The translations under genes and the position numbers were made by a program. This document shows, piece by piece, positions 34,982 to 43,898 of a DNA stretch of 64,000 bases; positions within the stretch are counted from its first letter, which is position 1; the number at the start of each line of letters is the position of its first letter. The DNA lies in contig WRPI01000006.1 in NCBI GenBank assembly GCA_009773395.1, positions 62,001 through 126,000 of the forward strand. The letters are read 5' to 3'. This DNA is from Hyphomonadaceae bacterium. GTDB taxonomy: Bacteria; Pseudomonadota; Alphaproteobacteria; Caulobacterales; Aquidulcibacteraceae. Under the pieces are notes generated by a model. That model was not told the DNA's origin. It did no database searches and saw only the letters and a list, made by a program, of their open reading frames with translations.

Positions 34982-35549
34982 TGCTCGATTCCTCCACTAT
35001 CTTCTCACCTTTCAGCAAGAAGGCAATTTGGGTTCTGGCCCGATTTATTATGCTCTTGACGCTACCAAGTGGCATTTCCATTATATTGGATATTTCCGCA
35101 TGCGAAAAGCCGTCACCGTAAAACATCTCTAAAACCGCGGCATGTTGGGGCTCGAAATGCCGCAAAATTCGCTCTAATTCTCTGCGCAACTCTGAATCCG
35201 AACCGCCAATATTGGCCACTTCTTGTAACTCCAACCAGGATTTATCTCTTGCAGCTCTTGATTTAGATTTTCGAAGGTCGTCCAAGAAGCAATTGTAACC
35301 GATTGAAAACAACCAAGACCTGAAACTGCTTTTGTTTTGCCATTTTGCCAGATTTTGCCATGCACGTATGAATGCTTCTTGGGATAATTCCTCGGCGTCG
35401 CCATAGTGCCTGGTTAAGCGCAATAGAAAGCGCCTTAATGGCCCATTATGGCGTTTTATTAATTCTTCAAAGGCTCTAGTGGCGCCACCAATTGATAGCG
35501 CCACTAATAATTCGTCGGGATGTAAACCCAAAGGGTTAGGTCGCCTCAT
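34974..35549 (-). CDS. ECF-type RNA polymerase sigma factor
   Basis: This 191-residue sigma-70-family factor has region 2 (LLRLTRHYGDAEELSQEAFI, then RAWQNL, FRSWLFSIGYNCFLDDLRKS) and region 4 (LEMFYGDGFSHAEISNIMEM, PLGSVKSIINRARTQI). Regions 1 and 3 are absent, as in ECF factors. It is the middle gene of a three-gene operon with a small membrane protein on each side, and its activity is probably controlled by the downstream gene. The regulon is not visible from here. Confidence 0.92.
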   Translation of the reverse strand: MRRPNPLGLHPDELLVALSIGGATRAFEELIKRHNGPLRRFLLRLTRHYGDAEELSQEAFIRAWQNLAKWQNKSSFRSWLFSIGYNCFLDDLRKSKSRAARDKSWLELQEVANIGGSDSELRRELERILRHFEPQHAAVLEMFYGDGFSHAEISNIMEMPLGSVKSIINRARTQIAFLLKGEKIVEESSNG

Positions 35550-35570
35550 GCCTAATTCAATGCCTAAATA

Positions 35571-35960
35571 TTATCCTTCACTTTTTGGCAAATTAGAGCG
35601 AATTTTCCAAGAAACCAAATTGCCCGCCCCCATCATACCAACCACTATTCCAATTACCGCCAAAATGGTCGAGAAATCTTCATCAAAACTAACAAAATTG
35701 CAAAATGCGGCTGATATTATGAAACCAAGGCCAGTTGCAACACCTTGGAGGCCAATTCGCAAATCGCCCTCGGGGGTATTACTCGGCTTTGCCGCCAGCG
35801 CCCTAACCGTATTTTCGTCTAAGTGTTGACCAGCTGCTATTGCAGCGCGCAAAGTTTCTTGCCCGGCCGCGCGCGCTTTCCAAGCCATATAGGCCATTAG
35901 CGATATAGTCGCGCCCATTACCAAAAATAGCGTTACTGGTATTATGTTATGATCTTCCAT
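35571..35960 (-). CDS. DUF6249-like membrane protein
   Basis: This 129-residue protein has an N-terminal membrane helix (ITLFLVMGATISLMAYMAW region), a soluble stretch with GQETLRAAIAAGQHLDENTV, and two C-terminal hydrophobic segments (LGFIISAAFCNFV, ILAVIGIVVGMMGAGNLV). This layout resembles DUF6249 proteins that accompany ECF sigma operons. It is the first gene of the operon, ending 21 bp before the sigma ATG. Confidence 0.65.
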   Translation of the reverse strand: MEDHNIIPVTLFLVMGATISLMAYMAWKARAAGQETLRAAIAAGQHLDENTVRALAAKPSNTPEGDLRIGLQGVATGLGFIISAAFCNFVSFDEDFSTILAVIGIVVGMMGAGNLVSWKIRSNLPKSEG

Positions 35961-36057
35961 TAAATTCTCTCCTTAGTGTAGATATAAGTTAGACGAAGCC
36001 AAAGCGGGTTTTGGATGCACAATTATCAAACTTAATGCACTTGGCACGAGTGCAGCA

Positions 36058-37038
36058 ATGGATTATTGGCACTTTGTGGCAAAAATTCTTTCCCCTTACC
36101 CAGAGAATATCGATTTGGCGCTCGAAATTTTGCGTGGAGGCGGCTCTATCGGCTTGCCGACTGAAACTGTTTATGGCCTTGCAAGCGATGCCACCAACGC
36201 AACAGCGATTGCCAATATTTTTGCCGTTAAAAACCGCCCGCAATTTAACCCATTAATTTCGCATGTATCAGGCCTTGAAATGGCTTTGGAATATGGCGTA
36301 TTTTCGGAAATTGCGCAAAAACTTGCAAAAGCGTTTTGGCCTGGGCCATTGACAATTGTTGTGCCGCGGCGTGCAGATTGCGCGATTTGCGATTTGGCGT
36401 GTGCGGGGCTTGAAACTGTGGCGTTGCGCGCGCCAAAGCACCCAGCAGCGCAAGAAATAATCACGCGTTTTGGCAAGCCGATTGCTGCACCAAGCGCCAA
36501 TATTTCGGGCAGCATTTCACCAACTTCTGCGAGCGATGTGTTGGCGGAATTGGGCGGCAAAATCGAAATTATTATTGATGGCGGAAATTGTGAAATCGGC
36601 CTTGAAAGCACCGTGGTGGCGGTTATCGGTGATGAAGTAACTTTGCTGCGGCACGGCTCTGTTGGCATTGAAGAATTGGCAAGCGTTGCGGGCGTTGAGG
36701 TCAACATTGCAAATTTGCACGATGAAAATTCGCCCAAGTCCCCCGGCATGATGTTGCGGCATTATGCACCCAAAACCCAAGTTCGCCTGGATGCGGCAAG
36801 TGCAAGCGAAGACGAAGTTTTCATAAGTTTTGGCACCGCTCCGCCGACCTCAATTGGAAAAATCATTCACTTATCGCCAAGCGGCAACTTAACCGAAGCC
36901 GCCGCTAATTTATATGCCGCATTGCGCGAGGCCGATAAATTAGGCGCAAAAGCCATTGCAATCGCGCCAATTCCAAATATTGGCATTGGTGCGGCGATAA
37001 ATGATAGGCTTGGGCGGGCATCGGATCCGGCCATTTAG
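36058..37038 (+). CDS. Threonylcarbamoyl-AMP synthase, Sua5 type
   Basis: This 326-residue protein makes threonylcarbamoyl-AMP for the t6A37 modification of tRNAs. The YrdC domain has GGSIGLPTETVYGLASDAT, VKNRPQFNPLISHV, WPGPLTIVVPRR, ALRAPKHPAAQEII and PIAAPSANISGSISPT. A C-terminal Sua5 domain follows the linker SPGMMLRHYAPKT, so it is the long Sua5 form rather than TsaC. It is monocistronic on the plus strand. Confidence 0.93.
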   Translation: MDYWHFVAKILSPYPENIDLALEILRGGGSIGLPTETVYGLASDATNATAIANIFAVKNRPQFNPLISHVSGLEMALEYGVFSEIAQKLAKAFWPGPLTIVVPRRADCAICDLACAGLETVALRAPKHPAAQEIITRFGKPIAAPSANISGSISPTSASDVLAELGGKIEIIIDGGNCEIGLESTVVAVIGDEVTLLRHGSVGIEELASVAGVEVNIANLHDENSPKSPGMMLRHYAPKTQVRLDAASASEDEVFISFGTAPPTSIGKIIHLSPSGNLTEAAANLYAALREADKLGAKAIAIAPIPNIGIGAAINDRLGRASDPAI

Positions 37039-37064
37039 CGAAGCGGACCCAAACTGGAGACAAT

Positions 37065-37784
37065 ATGGCACTCTACTACTACACTAATTATAAGTATGGA
37101 ATTGAAAATATAGAAAAGAAGAGAGTAAAGATCTCAACATTTGAAACCTTAAACGACCCTTTTGAATTAGCCACATTTAAGCAAACAAAGGACATGCGCA
37201 ACTCCTTGAAGTTGCTGAGGGAGTCAATTGCCAAAAAACGTGGGCTCGTTTGTCTTTCAAGGACTTGGAAAGATCCATTAATGTGGGGGCACTATGGTGA
37301 CAGATTTACTGGCATCTGCCTTGGCTTTGACGTGTTAGGCCATGAGAGGAAGCTCTTGAAAGTTGACTATGAGATGAACCGGCGAGATCCAGGAGAGCTT
37401 GACGTTAAGGACTTTAGCAATCCAACATTTTGGGAAGCGAGACGATTGCTGAAGACCAAGTATGAAAAATGGGAATATGAACAAGAAGAAAGGCTTATAC
37501 TAACGCTAGTCGACCACGAAAAAGAAATCGTTGAAGGCAAAGATGGTGAAAATGGCACGGACTTATACTTCAAAAAATTTGACTCTGAATTCAAATTGGT
37601 CGAAGTAATTTTTAGTCAAATGGCATTTAGTCGTTGGAAAATGGAGGAAAACAAATTTAAGTACACGGCTAAAAATTTTCTTCCTGAAATAGAATTTAAG
37701 GTCGCTCGAGCTGCTTACACAAAATATGATATTCGAAAAAATAGAACACTGACACCGAAACTTCAGACACTAATTTCAGTTTAA
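37065..37784 (+). CDS. DUF2971 protein (accessory)
   Basis: This 239-residue protein of the DUF2971 family has FETLNDPFELATF, GLVCLSRTWKDPLMWGHYGD, FTGICLGFDVLG and a basic C-terminus. Codon use is more AT-rich than in the flanking genes, and homologues are patchily distributed, which suggests transfer. Some DUF2971 genes lie in defence or toxin contexts, and here BrnT/BrnA and RelB/RelE modules are within 4 kb. The biochemical function is not known. Confidence 0.78.
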   Translation: MALYYYTNYKYGIENIEKKRVKISTFETLNDPFELATFKQTKDMRNSLKLLRESIAKKRGLVCLSRTWKDPLMWGHYGDRFTGICLGFDVLGHERKLLKVDYEMNRRDPGELDVKDFSNPTFWEARRLLKTKYEKWEYEQEERLILTLVDHEKEIVEGKDGENGTDLYFKKFDSEFKLVEVIFSQMAFSRWKMEENKFKYTAKNFLPEIEFKVARAAYTKYDIRKNRTLTPKLQTLISV

Positions 37785-37995
37785 AGATAACCATGTAATG
37801 TTGAGCAGCTATTTTGTGCGTTTGAGGTAAGTCAAACTCAGTCCGCAGAAACCGCACAAATAAGCAGATAAACCGTGGAACCCTAGGAAAATGCTTCCGC
37901 TTGAACAGCGACCGCTCTAAACCCTAATCGCCCTTTCCCAAGCTCCAATAATCCATTAACTAATGCTGGTATTATTGGCCTCGACCGTTACCAAT
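37785..37995. other. Intergenic region with a hairpin, no gene seen
   Basis: A strong local dyad near 37810-37885 (GCTATTTTGTGCG...CGCACAAATAAGC) is centred on GTTTGAGGTAAGTCAAAC. It may be a terminator-like structure after the DUF2971 gene or a decayed repeat. Nothing coding is apparent. Confidence 0.4.
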
Positions 37996-38262
37996 TCACT
38001 TCCCCGCAATCACATCTTGCAATGCCTGCTCAATTCGCGATTGCCAACCCATACCGCCAGCTTTGAAGTGGCTAATCACATTTTCCGATAGGCGAATGGA
38101 TATTGGGATTTTCTTGGGTTCTATTTGTTTGCCGCGCGCCCTACGAAGCGCGTTTGCGGCTTCGACCAAACTTTTACCACGGACATCAATGCTTTTGGCA
38201 AAAATTTCATCGGTCCATTCTGGGTTGTCATTATCAATGATAATTTTCTTAGATTTTGACAT
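37996..38262 (-). CDS. brnA: BrnA-family antitoxin
   Basis: This 88-residue antitoxin has a C-terminal ribbon-helix-helix type domain (PKKIPISIRLSENVISHFKA, GGMGWQSRIEQAL). It binds BrnT and the operon promoter. I start it at the ATG at 38262 (MSKSKKIIID); an ATG at 38283 is possible, and the open frame up to 38358 lies inside brnT. It overlaps brnT by 14 nt, the usual toxin-first BrnT/BrnA layout. Confidence 0.88.
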   Translation of the reverse strand: MSKSKKIIIDNDNPEWTDEIFAKSIDVRGKSLVEAANALRRARGKQIEPKKIPISIRLSENVISHFKAGGMGWQSRIEQALQDVIAGK

Positions 38263-38509
38263 ATCTCTTATATTCCTTTTCATGTGCGCGGCGCAGGCTG
38301 ATAACCCTAATGGTGCCTTTTCGTTCGGTGAAACAAATACAATGAGGCTTGTCATCAATTAGGCCGAAACCAAGCATTCGCTCCTCGCCATATTCGTTTC
38401 TAATATCAAAAACCACACGCAAAATTTCTAAATCCATTGCCCTCTCAAGCGAAATTCCATGCTTCTCGACATTGATTTCGTTTTTAATTGGGTCAAATTC
38501 GATTTTCAT
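38249..38509 (-). CDS. brnT: BrnT-family ribonuclease toxin
   Basis: This 86-residue protein is of the BrnT (RelE-like fold) family. The markers are FDPIKNEINVEKHGISLERA, the central VVFDIRNEYGEERMLGFGLI and the C-terminal IRVISLRRAHEKEYKRY with the catalytic basic cluster. It cleaves mRNA and is neutralised by BrnA. A perfect 12-bp palindrome (TATGACGTCATA, 38509-38520) and an imperfect one (TTGTGTATACAA) lie directly before the start and may be BrnA operators. No clear Shine-Dalgarno is present. Confidence 0.9.
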   Translation of the reverse strand: MKIEFDPIKNEINVEKHGISLERAMDLEILRVVFDIRNEYGEERMLGFGLIDDKPHCICFTERKGTIRVISLRRAHEKEYKRYVKI

Positions 38510-38535
38510 ATGACGTCATATTGTGTATACAATTT
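38509..38535 (-). promoter_or_regulatory. Candidate brnTA operator/promoter
   Basis: TATGACGTCATA is a perfect palindrome abutting the brnT ATG, and TTGTGTATACAA follows within a few bases. On the minus strand a TTGACT box lies about 17 bp upstream of ACAATA, a plausible -35/-10 pair. Control by BrnA is inferred from the family. Confidence 0.45.
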
Positions 38536-38537
38536 GA

Positions 38538-39869
<1,332 letters not shown>

Positions 39870-39875
39870 TTCCAA

Positions 39876-40493
39876 GTGACCACAAAATCGCTTTTCACAA
39901 CCAAATTCTACCGTGCACCAATTTGCGGCAAAAACTTGCCCGAATTGCAACAGGATTTGCGCGATGCTTGTGCCATGCTTGAAACCGACGACAAAGCGGG
40001 GCGCAAATGGTGCAAAGATAATGCGTATCGCGGCTATACTTCCTATGCCAGCCTCAATGATTTGGATACGCGGTTTTCGTGTTTTGGGGACTTGAAACGG
40101 CGCATTGATAAGCATGTCGCCATATTTGCCGCCGAATGCCACTTTGATTTGCAGGGTCGCAAATTGGTTATGGATTCTTATTGGGTCAATATTTTACCGC
40201 CATTGGGCCTGCATACCAGCCACATTCACCCGCATTCGGTTGTATCGGGAACTTTCTATCTTGATTTACCTGTGGGCGCTTCGGCATTGAAAATCGAGGA
40301 CCCGCGCCTTGGCTTAATGATGGCCGCCCCGCCGCGCCTGAAGGACGCGCCCGAGGATATGCAAACCCATATCTTCATCAATCCAAGCGAAGGCGATGTA
40401 ATGCTATGGGAAAGCTGGCTTAGGCATGAAGTGGTGCAAAACCAGGCCAAAACCAAACGAATTAGCATTAGCTTTAATTATAATTGGCTTTGA
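39876..40493 (+). CDS. Putative 2OG-Fe(II) oxygenase, TIGR02466 family
   Basis: This 205-residue protein starts at a GTG 6 bp after the aminotransferase stop and is probably co-transcribed with it. The TIGR02466 hallmarks are NILPPLGLHTSHIHPHSVVS with the metal-binding histidines, GTFYLDLP and PSEGDVMLWESWLRHEV with the second-half His, and a C-terminal RISISFNYNW. These suggest a non-haem iron dioxygenase. The substrate is unknown. Confidence 0.82.
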   Translation: MTTKSLFTTKFYRAPICGKNLPELQQDLRDACAMLETDDKAGRKWCKDNAYRGYTSYASLNDLDTRFSCFGDLKRRIDKHVAIFAAECHFDLQGRKLVMDSYWVNILPPLGLHTSHIHPHSVVSGTFYLDLPVGASALKIEDPRLGLMMAAPPRLKDAPEDMQTHIFINPSEGDVMLWESWLRHEVVQNQAKTKRISISFNYNWL

Positions 40494-40542
40494 CAAATTG
40501 GGATTTGCGAATTCCCTTGCTGTTTCCGAAATTTTGATATAT

Positions 40543-40562
40543 TTGTCATACATGTATAACAA
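40543..40562 (+). promoter_or_regulatory. Candidate RelB operator palindrome
   Basis: TTGTCATACATGTATAACAA is a near-perfect 20-bp palindrome, with one mismatched pair, centred on ACATGT. It overlaps a likely -10 box (TATAAC) with TTGATA 15-17 bp upstream. It ends 13 bp before the antitoxin ATG, the usual place for autoregulation by RelB/RelE. Confidence 0.6.
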
Positions 40563-40575
40563 ATGGAGAAATGCA

Positions 40576-40791
40576 ATGCTCGCGGTTAGATTACCAAAAG
40601 AATTAGAAGAGCGCCTCGAATATATGGCAAAAAAAACTGGGCGCACCAAAAGCCTATTTGCCCGCGAAGCAATCATTGAAAACATCGAGGCTTTGGAAGA
40701 TTATTATTTGCTCAAAACCGCTTTGGCGGAAAGTGATGGGACGACTGTCACTTGGTCAGAGGCCATGAAAGAGCTTGAGCTCGATAATTAA
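40576..40791 (+). CDS. relB: RHH antitoxin, RelB-like
   Basis: This 71-residue protein begins with a ribbon-helix-helix (MLAVRLPKELEERLEYMAKK, TGRTKSLFAREAI) and ends with an acidic toxin-binding segment. The ATG at 40576 has GGAG eight bases upstream; the longer open frame upstream is not supported. It overlaps the toxin gene by one base (TAATG). It neutralises the toxin and should repress the operon through the palindrome at 40543-40562. Confidence 0.88.
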   Translation: MLAVRLPKELEERLEYMAKKTGRTKSLFAREAIIENIEALEDYYLLKTALAESDGTTVTWSEAMKELELDN

Positions 40792-41066
40792 TGGCAAGTG
40801 CAAAATGGCTGCTTGAATTTGATAAAAAGGCGCTAAAACAAGCGAAACAAATTGACAAGAAAATTATGTCGAGAATTCGCGACTACATGGAAACACGTGT
40901 CAAAACCCTTGAAAACCCGCGCGAATTAGGCAAACAGATGATGTGCGAATTTTCCGATTATTGGCGCTATCGGGTTGGCGACTACAGAATAATATGCAAA
41001 ATTGCCAATGAAACCATCACAATTGTTGTCGTAAAGATTGGCCACCGACGCGATGTGTATGTATAG
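40791..41066 (+). CDS. relE: RelE/ParE-family toxin
   Basis: This 91-residue RelE-type mRNA interferase has WLLEFDKKALKQAKQIDKKI and NPRELGKQMMCEFSDYWRYR. The catalytic or basic segment VGDYRIICKIANETITIVVV and the typical C-terminus IGHRRDVYV follow. Translation is coupled to the antitoxin. This is the second toxin-antitoxin pair within 3 kb. Confidence 0.93.
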   Translation: MASAKWLLEFDKKALKQAKQIDKKIMSRIRDYMETRVKTLENPRELGKQMMCEFSDYWRYRVGDYRIICKIANETITIVVVKIGHRRDVYV

Positions 41067-41089
41067 TTTTGACACTGCTAAAATGCAGC

Positions 41090-42058
41090 CTATTGCACGC
41101 TCACAAAATCAACATACCATTGAATCGGGTCTTCCAAATCCGTGTCTTGGAATGAAACGGCCATGCTTCCGCCGTCAACATTCGGGCTAATTCCCATTTC
41201 CATCAAATGATGCTGCGCATCGAGATAGTGGAACAAAAAGCCTGAAATAACGCTCTTGTTTGTCGCAAGTGGTGAACGACCTGATAAAATCGAAGCATTT
41301 GTGCCGGAAACAGTGCTTCGGCCCATGACCATGGACTTTGGAATCCAGGCAATTTGCACATTTACGAAAAACTGCCGTTTGCCATTCACTACTTCTTGGG
41401 AAGCAATCCGCGCCATTGCGTCAAATTGACTAATGTTCTGTGCCACCAAATTGCCCTTGGGGCTCGCTGACACCGCAAATCTCTCGCCGATTGTTGTTTC
41501 CCAGCCGCGTTCCAATGCACCTTCGTCATCAACCAAAGTGACCCGCACTTTAGAGCCATCAGGGCTAACCCGAACGCCGATGGCCCGCACTTGAGCATCA
41601 TTCAAATTGCGGCGCTGGAACGAAAAACCTTTAATAACAGGCACATAATCACTCGCCATATCCGTAGTCAAATTTATTTCAAAATCGCCACCGCCCAGCG
41701 CGGTATGATTTGTCGCTTTGAAACTTGGCGATTGATACCAACTTGCCTCTGCATAAAATGGATCATCGGAATTTCTATCGAACAATGCAAATTCGGCACT
41801 ATTGCACTGCGCCGTTTCGCGCTGCCCTATTTGCAAATGCCGCACCCAATGATCCCCATTAAGAAACGAAACCCTGAATGACGATAATGCAGCGCCCGTT
41901 TGAAACCCTTCTCGGATTTGCACACTTGCAGTTTTGGTGCTGGATCTTATTTTGGCAGAAACCTTCTCGCTCGGTATATTTGCATTATTCAGCGCGGGTT
42001 GCGCCAAAACCGCGCTGGCAAAACCAAGAGTGCACAAAAGCCCAATAATACGTTTCAT
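41090..42058 (-). CDS. Secreted hypothetical protein with an internal repeat
   Basis: This 322-residue protein starts at the ATG at 42058 (MKRIIGLLCTLGFASAVLAQ), which gives a clean signal peptide; an ATG 33 bp upstream is open but lacks support. Two similar beta-rich units are visible: PVIKGFSFQRRNLNDAQVRA...DGSKVRVTLVDDEG, and SVISGFLFHYLDAQHHLMEM...DGGSMAVSFQDTD. Between them is FFVNVQIAWIP. I do not recognise the family; it may be a surface or periplasmic lectin-like protein. It is divergent from hemC. Confidence 0.65.
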   Translation of the reverse strand: MKRIIGLLCTLGFASAVLAQPALNNANIPSEKVSAKIRSSTKTASVQIREGFQTGAALSSFRVSFLNGDHWVRHLQIGQRETAQCNSAEFALFDRNSDDPFYAEASWYQSPSFKATNHTALGGGDFEINLTTDMASDYVPVIKGFSFQRRNLNDAQVRAIGVRVSPDGSKVRVTLVDDEGALERGWETTIGERFAVSASPKGNLVAQNISQFDAMARIASQEVVNGKRQFFVNVQIAWIPKSMVMGRSTVSGTNASILSGRSPLATNKSVISGFLFHYLDAQHHLMEMGISPNVDGGSMAVSFQDTDLEDPIQWYVDFVSVQ

Positions 42059-42194
42059 CCTTACACCTCCAATGTGCCACCGATTACCCAATTATTCATA
42101 TTCACTATTGGTTGTCCATTCAACAATTTGTCGCGGTTGCGATTATGGCACGAACTTGATTTACATTATAGCTTGACCTTTGCTATTGTATTGC

Positions 42195-43133
42195 ATGACC
42201 AAAATTATGGAACAAATCATCAAAATTGGGGCGCGCGGCTCACCACTTTCATTGGCGCAAACTCGCGGCTTGCGGGCGGAATTGGCGGCGGCTTTGGGCA
42301 TCGAACAGGCTGAAATTGAAGCTCGCCTGCCGATAATTCCAATTATTACGCAAGGCGATAAAATCCAAGACCGCGCACTTTTGGAGGCGGGCGGAAAAGG
42401 CCTATTCACCAAAGAGCTTGACGAAGCCTTGCTTGATGGGCGGATTGATTGTGCCATACATTCCATGAAAGACGTGCCGACAGTCTTGCCAGAGGGTATT
42501 GTGCTGCTTGGCTGCCCAAAACGAGAAGATAGACGCGATGCTTTGATTACAACAAATGGGCTTAACATCGCGCAATTGCCCATTGGTGCAACCCTTGGCA
42601 CCGCGTCCTTGCGGCGAAGTGCCCAATTTTTGCGCGCTCGGCCCGATTTGAAAATCGGCCTTTTGCGTGGCAATGTTGGCACTCGATTGGCAAAAATTGA
42701 AAGTGGCGAGTTTGACGCAACAATTTTGGCGATTGCGGGTTTGCGGCGTTTGGGGCTTGGCAACACAAAACATCATCTGATTGACCCCGATGAAATGCCA
42801 CCAGCAATTGGCCAGGGCGCATTGGCTATTACGGCGCGGCTTGGCGATGGAAGCGTAGCAAGTGCTTTCGCGAAAATCCATGACATTGCGACTACAATCG
42901 AAGTTGCAGCCGAACGCGGGTTTCTTCGCGCGCTTGATGGTTCGTGCAGGACCCCAATTGCTGCGCTCGCAATTTATGAAAATGGCTTCCTTCAGTTTGC
43001 TGGCGAATTATTGTCAGATGATGGGACACAAGTTTGGCGCGCAAAGAATTCTTTGCACAACCCAAATACTGACAGCGCAGCGGCTTTGGGGCGCGAACTC
43101 GGGCTACAGATAAAGGCTGAGGCCGCAAAATGA
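42195..43133 (+). CDS. hemC: Porphobilinogen deaminase (hydroxymethylbilane synthase)
   Basis: This protein of about 312 residues polymerises four porphobilinogens. Motifs are IGARGSPLSLAQT, QGDKIQDRALLEAGGKGLFT, IHSMKDVPT, LGTASLRRSAQFLRARPDLK and LRGNVGTRLAKI. The dipyrromethane cofactor cysteine lies in LDGSCRTPIAALA. I choose the ATG at 42195, since the upstream frame begins with a TTG. It overlaps hemD by 4 nt, forming a hemCD operon. Confidence 0.95.
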   Translation: MTKIMEQIIKIGARGSPLSLAQTRGLRAELAAALGIEQAEIEARLPIIPIITQGDKIQDRALLEAGGKGLFTKELDEALLDGRIDCAIHSMKDVPTVLPEGIVLLGCPKREDRRDALITTNGLNIAQLPIGATLGTASLRRSAQFLRARPDLKIGLLRGNVGTRLAKIESGEFDATILAIAGLRRLGLGNTKHHLIDPDEMPPAIGQGALAITARLGDGSVASAFAKIHDIATTIEVAAERGFLRALDGSCRTPIAALAIYENGFLQFAGELLSDDGTQVWRAKNSLHNPNTDSAAALGRELGLQIKAEAAK

Positions 43134-43852
43134 CTCAGATTGGCAAAACTTGTCTGATTATTCGAACTGAACCCGGGGCAAGTTTTACGGCACAGAAAGT
43201 TCAGCAACTCGGGTTTTCGCCAATAATTTTACCGGCCGCAATTGCAGTTGCAACCCATGCAAAATTTGATCATTCCAACGTGCAAGCAATTTTGGTAACG
43301 AGTTCAAACGCCCCTCGCCTTGCCGATTTTTGCCCCGAAGCCTTGGCGATTCCCGTCTATGCAGTGGGCGACGCAACTGCAGCCGCTGCCCAAGAAATTG
43401 GTTTTCAAAATGTGATTTCGGCAGGTGGAGACGCCAGCGCTTTGGCAGTTTTGGTTGCCGATAGGTTGGACAAACGGCATGGCGCGCTATTGCATTTGCG
43501 CGGCACCGAAGTCGCGGGTGATGTGGTTGGCTTTCTTGGCGCTTGCGGTTTTGAAGTGCGAAGCCACATTGTCTATGAAACCGCCCTAAACCCCGATTTC
43601 AAGGCTTCTTTGCGTGCCATTTTATCGGCAAATTCGGGCGTAATTTTATTCCATTCACCCAATGGCGCACAGAGATTTGCAGCGAATTGCGAGCCAGAAA
43701 TGGTCAAAAATTGGGTTGCGATTGGAATATCAAATGCCGCGTTGAAGATTTTTGAAGCTGGGCTTTGGCCATTTGTTGCCATTGAAACTGCAGAATTACC
43801 AAATGAAAACAGCCTATTGCAAGCTAGCCAAATTTATTTGAATATGCCTTAA
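43130..43852 (+). CDS. hemD: Uroporphyrinogen-III synthase
   Basis: This 240-residue HemD-like protein is coupled to hemC. It has the weakly conserved family pattern: an N-terminal CLIIRTEPGASFTAQKVQQL, AILVTSSNAPRLADF, VYAVGDATAAAAQEIGF, LLHLRGTEVAGDVVGFL and a late VILFHSPNGAQRFA. It closes the linear tetrapyrrole with inversion of ring D. Sequence conservation in this family is low, so the call rests on both pattern and operon. Confidence 0.9.
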   Translation: MTQIGKTCLIIRTEPGASFTAQKVQQLGFSPIILPAAIAVATHAKFDHSNVQAILVTSSNAPRLADFCPEALAIPVYAVGDATAAAAQEIGFQNVISAGGDASALAVLVADRLDKRHGALLHLRGTEVAGDVVGFLGACGFEVRSHIVYETALNPDFKASLRAILSANSGVILFHSPNGAQRFAANCEPEMVKNWVAIGISNAALKIFEAGLWPFVAIETAELPNENSLLQASQIYLNMP

Positions 43853-43898
43853 TTTCGGTGTTTTGTTAGGTTAGATAAGACCCAGTTGGGAGCGCCAC

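Noticed and set aside
37800-37920. Possible third P2 element after the DUF2971 gene
   Set aside because: GCAGCTATTTTGTGCG is similar to the P2 core and GCTCTA occurs at 37914-37919, but no TAGAGC left end or long paired arms are present.
38262-38358. Extended brnA start at 38358
   Set aside because: The extra 32 residues overlap brnT and do not look like BrnA; the ATG at 38262 gives the normal length.
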